6,012 bases of DNA from NCBI GenBank assembly GCA_031177845.1, contig JAPSGG010000109.1, positions 1 through 6,012 of the forward strand. Direction: 5' to 3'. Below, piece by piece: positions 5,251 to 6,012 of the stretch (position 1 is the stretch's first letter; every line of letters starts with the position of its first letter). The notes below the pieces were generated by a model, which had not been told where the DNA came from, searched no databases, and saw only the letters and a list, made by a program, of their open reading frames with translations. The translations under genes were made by a program, and so were the position numbers. The stretch is from Chromatiales bacterium (GTDB lineage Bacteria; Pseudomonadota; Gammaproteobacteria; JACCYU01).

Positions 5251-5763
5251 ATGGCAACGAAGTCGACCAAGAAGTCGAAGGGCAGCTCATCAACGAAGCA
5301 ACGCAATGCCCCAGCCGAAGAGGTGGCGACAATGGCGCCCAGGGCCACCAGGATAAATTCAACAACTCAGCTCAATGTTCCAGCCGAAAAGGTGTGGGAA
5401 CTCATCGGCCAATTCAACGCCCTGCCTGAATGGAATCCGGCGGTCGAAAAGAGCGAGCTAGAACAGGGCGGACGGGTGCGACGTCTGAAGCTGCTCGGCG
5501 GCGGTACGATCGTCGAGCGGCTGGAGCGCAGCGACGACGAATCGTTCAAGTATCGTTACTCCATCGTTGACAGCCCATGGCCGGTGGCCAATTACGTATC
5601 AGAACTGAAGGTCGTCAAGGATGATTCCGGCAAGGGCTGCCGCGTGGAATGGTCTAGCGAATTTGAACCAGCCGGCGCATCCGCATCCGACGCGGAGCAG
5701 GCTGTGCGGGGCGTCTACGAGGCGGGTCTGAAAAACTTACGAGCGATGTTTGCCAATCTATGA
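5251..5763 (+). CDS. Soluble SRPBCC / polyketide-cyclase-like protein with a basic N-terminal tail
   Basis: 170 residues from the ATG at 5251. Residues ~34-170 fit the Polyketide_cyc2-type SRPBCC family. LNVPAEKVWELIGQF (41-55) is the first strand and helix, followed by LPEWNPAVE, RLKLLGGGTIVERL, YRYSIVDSPWPVANYVSEL, VEWSSEF and a C-terminal helix ending in LKNLRAMFANL. These proteins fold around a hydrophobic cavity; no catalytic residue can be named and the ligand is unknown. Residues 1-33 are a Lys/Ser/Thr/Ala-rich, probably disordered tail outside the family core. Part of that tail (14-25) is an in-frame copy of residues 37-48. An inner ATG at 5332 (Met28) has its own AGGTGG 5 nt upstream, giving an alternative 143-residue product close to the usual family length. 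No signal peptide, so probably cytoplasmic. It is transcribed divergently from the ligase gene. Confidence 0.9.
   Translation: MATKSTKKSKGSSSTKQRNAPAEEVATMAPRATRINSTTQLNVPAEKVWELIGQFNALPEWNPAVEKSELEQGGRVRRLKLLGGGTIVERLERSDDESFKYRYSIVDSPWPVANYVSELKVVKDDSGKGCRVEWSSEFEPAGASASDAEQAVRGVYEAGLKNLRAMFANL
5290..5325 (+). repeat. Imperfect 36-bp direct repeat, copy 1
   Basis: This 36-bp segment matches 5359-5394 at 28 of 36 bases by hand alignment, 69 bp (23 codons) away and in the same frame. It encodes STKQRNAPAEEV, against STTQLNVPAEKV in copy 2 (8 of 12 residues identical). It lies in the N-terminal tail of the SRPBCC protein. Confidence 0.75.
5359..5394 (+). repeat. Imperfect 36-bp direct repeat, copy 2
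   Basis: This is the partner of 5290-5325. It encodes the first beta strand and helix start of the SRPBCC fold (residues 37-48), so it is probably the original and the upstream copy the derivative. Confidence 0.75.
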
Positions 5764-5791
5764 CTCAATAAGGCCAGTCGCACGGCTTATC

Positions 5792-5980
5792 CTAATTCTC
5801 TTTCCCCCATTTGTGGGGGAAAGCCCATGCCGCGGGCGAGGCGATTTCTTCCGGGCGCACCAAGACTCGTCTCAGATCTCGAAGGATTTCCACCGCCCCT
5901 AGTGGGGACATGAAGTCCGCACTACGGGCGGCGGGCCGCTGAGCGTACACGTCGTGATGATCACGGAACACTTTACTCAT
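5792..5980 (-). CDS. Doubtful small hypothetical protein, 62 residues
   Basis: An ATG at 5980 opens 62 codons ending in TAG at 5794-5792, converging on the SRPBCC gene with a 28-nt gap. The middle (AVEILRDLRRVLVRPEEIA) could form an amphipathic helix. The last codons, however, run through the perfect hairpin at 5800-5823, giving a tail (AWAFPHKWGKEN) that looks like translated repeat DNA. There is no Shine-Dalgarno, codon third positions are only mildly GC-rich, and no family is recognised. It may be a degraded gene end or non-coding. Confidence 0.2.
   Translation of the reverse strand: MSKVFRDHHDVYAQRPAARSADFMSPLGAVEILRDLRRVLVRPEEIASPAAWAFPHKWGKEN
5800..5823. repeat. Perfect 10-bp hairpin downstream of the SRPBCC gene
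   Basis: CTTTCCCCCA (5800-5809) pairs perfectly with TGGGGGAAAG (5814-5823) around a TTTG loop, 36 nt after the SRPBCC stop. It is stable enough to act in RNA from either strand. Neither side is followed by a T-run, so it is not a classic intrinsic terminator. It may protect the mRNA 3' end, stop transcription with help, or be one copy of a dispersed REP-like repeat; one copy in this window cannot settle that. Confidence 0.6.
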
Positions 5981-6012
5981 GTCGCGGGGCGGCGCACGCG
6001 GTACTTAGCCGC

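Noticed and set aside
5896..5907. CCCC-TAGT-GGGG inverted repeat
   Set aside because: Only a 4-bp stem; expected by chance in GC-rich DNA.
1..6012. CRISPR arrays, insertion sequences, integrases, rRNA or tRNA genes
   Set aside because: No regularly spaced repeats, transposase motifs, terminal inverted repeats with target duplications, or structural RNA signatures were seen.

Overview
The window is high-GC bacterial DNA (roughly 60% by eye). Protein style, Shine-Dalgarno usage and gene families suggest a Proteobacterium, most likely gamma or beta. That placement is inferred from an E. coli SodB-like iron superoxide dismutase and an Aas-like lipid enzyme, not from a marker gene.

Layout. (1) Positions 1-1670, minus strand: a tight three-gene unit read right to left. 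It holds an iron superoxide dismutase (sodB, 1083-1670), a membrane-anchored SRPBCC protein with an N-terminal DUF2892 domain (336-1076), and the first 113 residues of an Asp-nucleophile alpha/beta hydrolase that runs off the left edge (1-339). The first two genes are 6 nt apart and the last two overlap by an ATGA. (2) Positions 1671-2109: a gene-free region in front of sodB. It carries a perfect Shine-Dalgarno, candidate promoters, several inverted repeats and two tandem TGTA/TACA boxes resembling Fur-superfamily operators. (3) Positions 2110-4827, minus strand: a 905-residue three-domain lipid enzyme (acyl-adenylating ligase, acyl carrier protein, PlsC-type acyltransferase). (4) Positions 4828-5151: no convincing gene. 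(5) Positions 5152-5763, plus strand: a possible 30-codon small ORF followed by a soluble SRPBCC protein whose N-terminal tail contains an in-frame partial duplication. (6) Positions 5764-6012: a perfect 10-bp hairpin and a doubtful 62-codon ORF on the minus strand.

How they may work together. The sodB unit looks like a stress or envelope module: superoxide removal, a membrane lipid-pocket protein and a hydrolase. The three-domain enzyme would activate a fatty acid, hold it on its own carrier domain and transfer it to a lysophospholipid or related acceptor, which is a membrane-repair or acyl-recycling role. A functional link between these two modules is inference. Most of the window is ordinary conserved housekeeping sequence. 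The parts most worth a second look are the tandem operator-like boxes upstream of sodB, the ligase-ACP-acyltransferase fusion, and the duplicated tail of the plus-strand SRPBCC protein.
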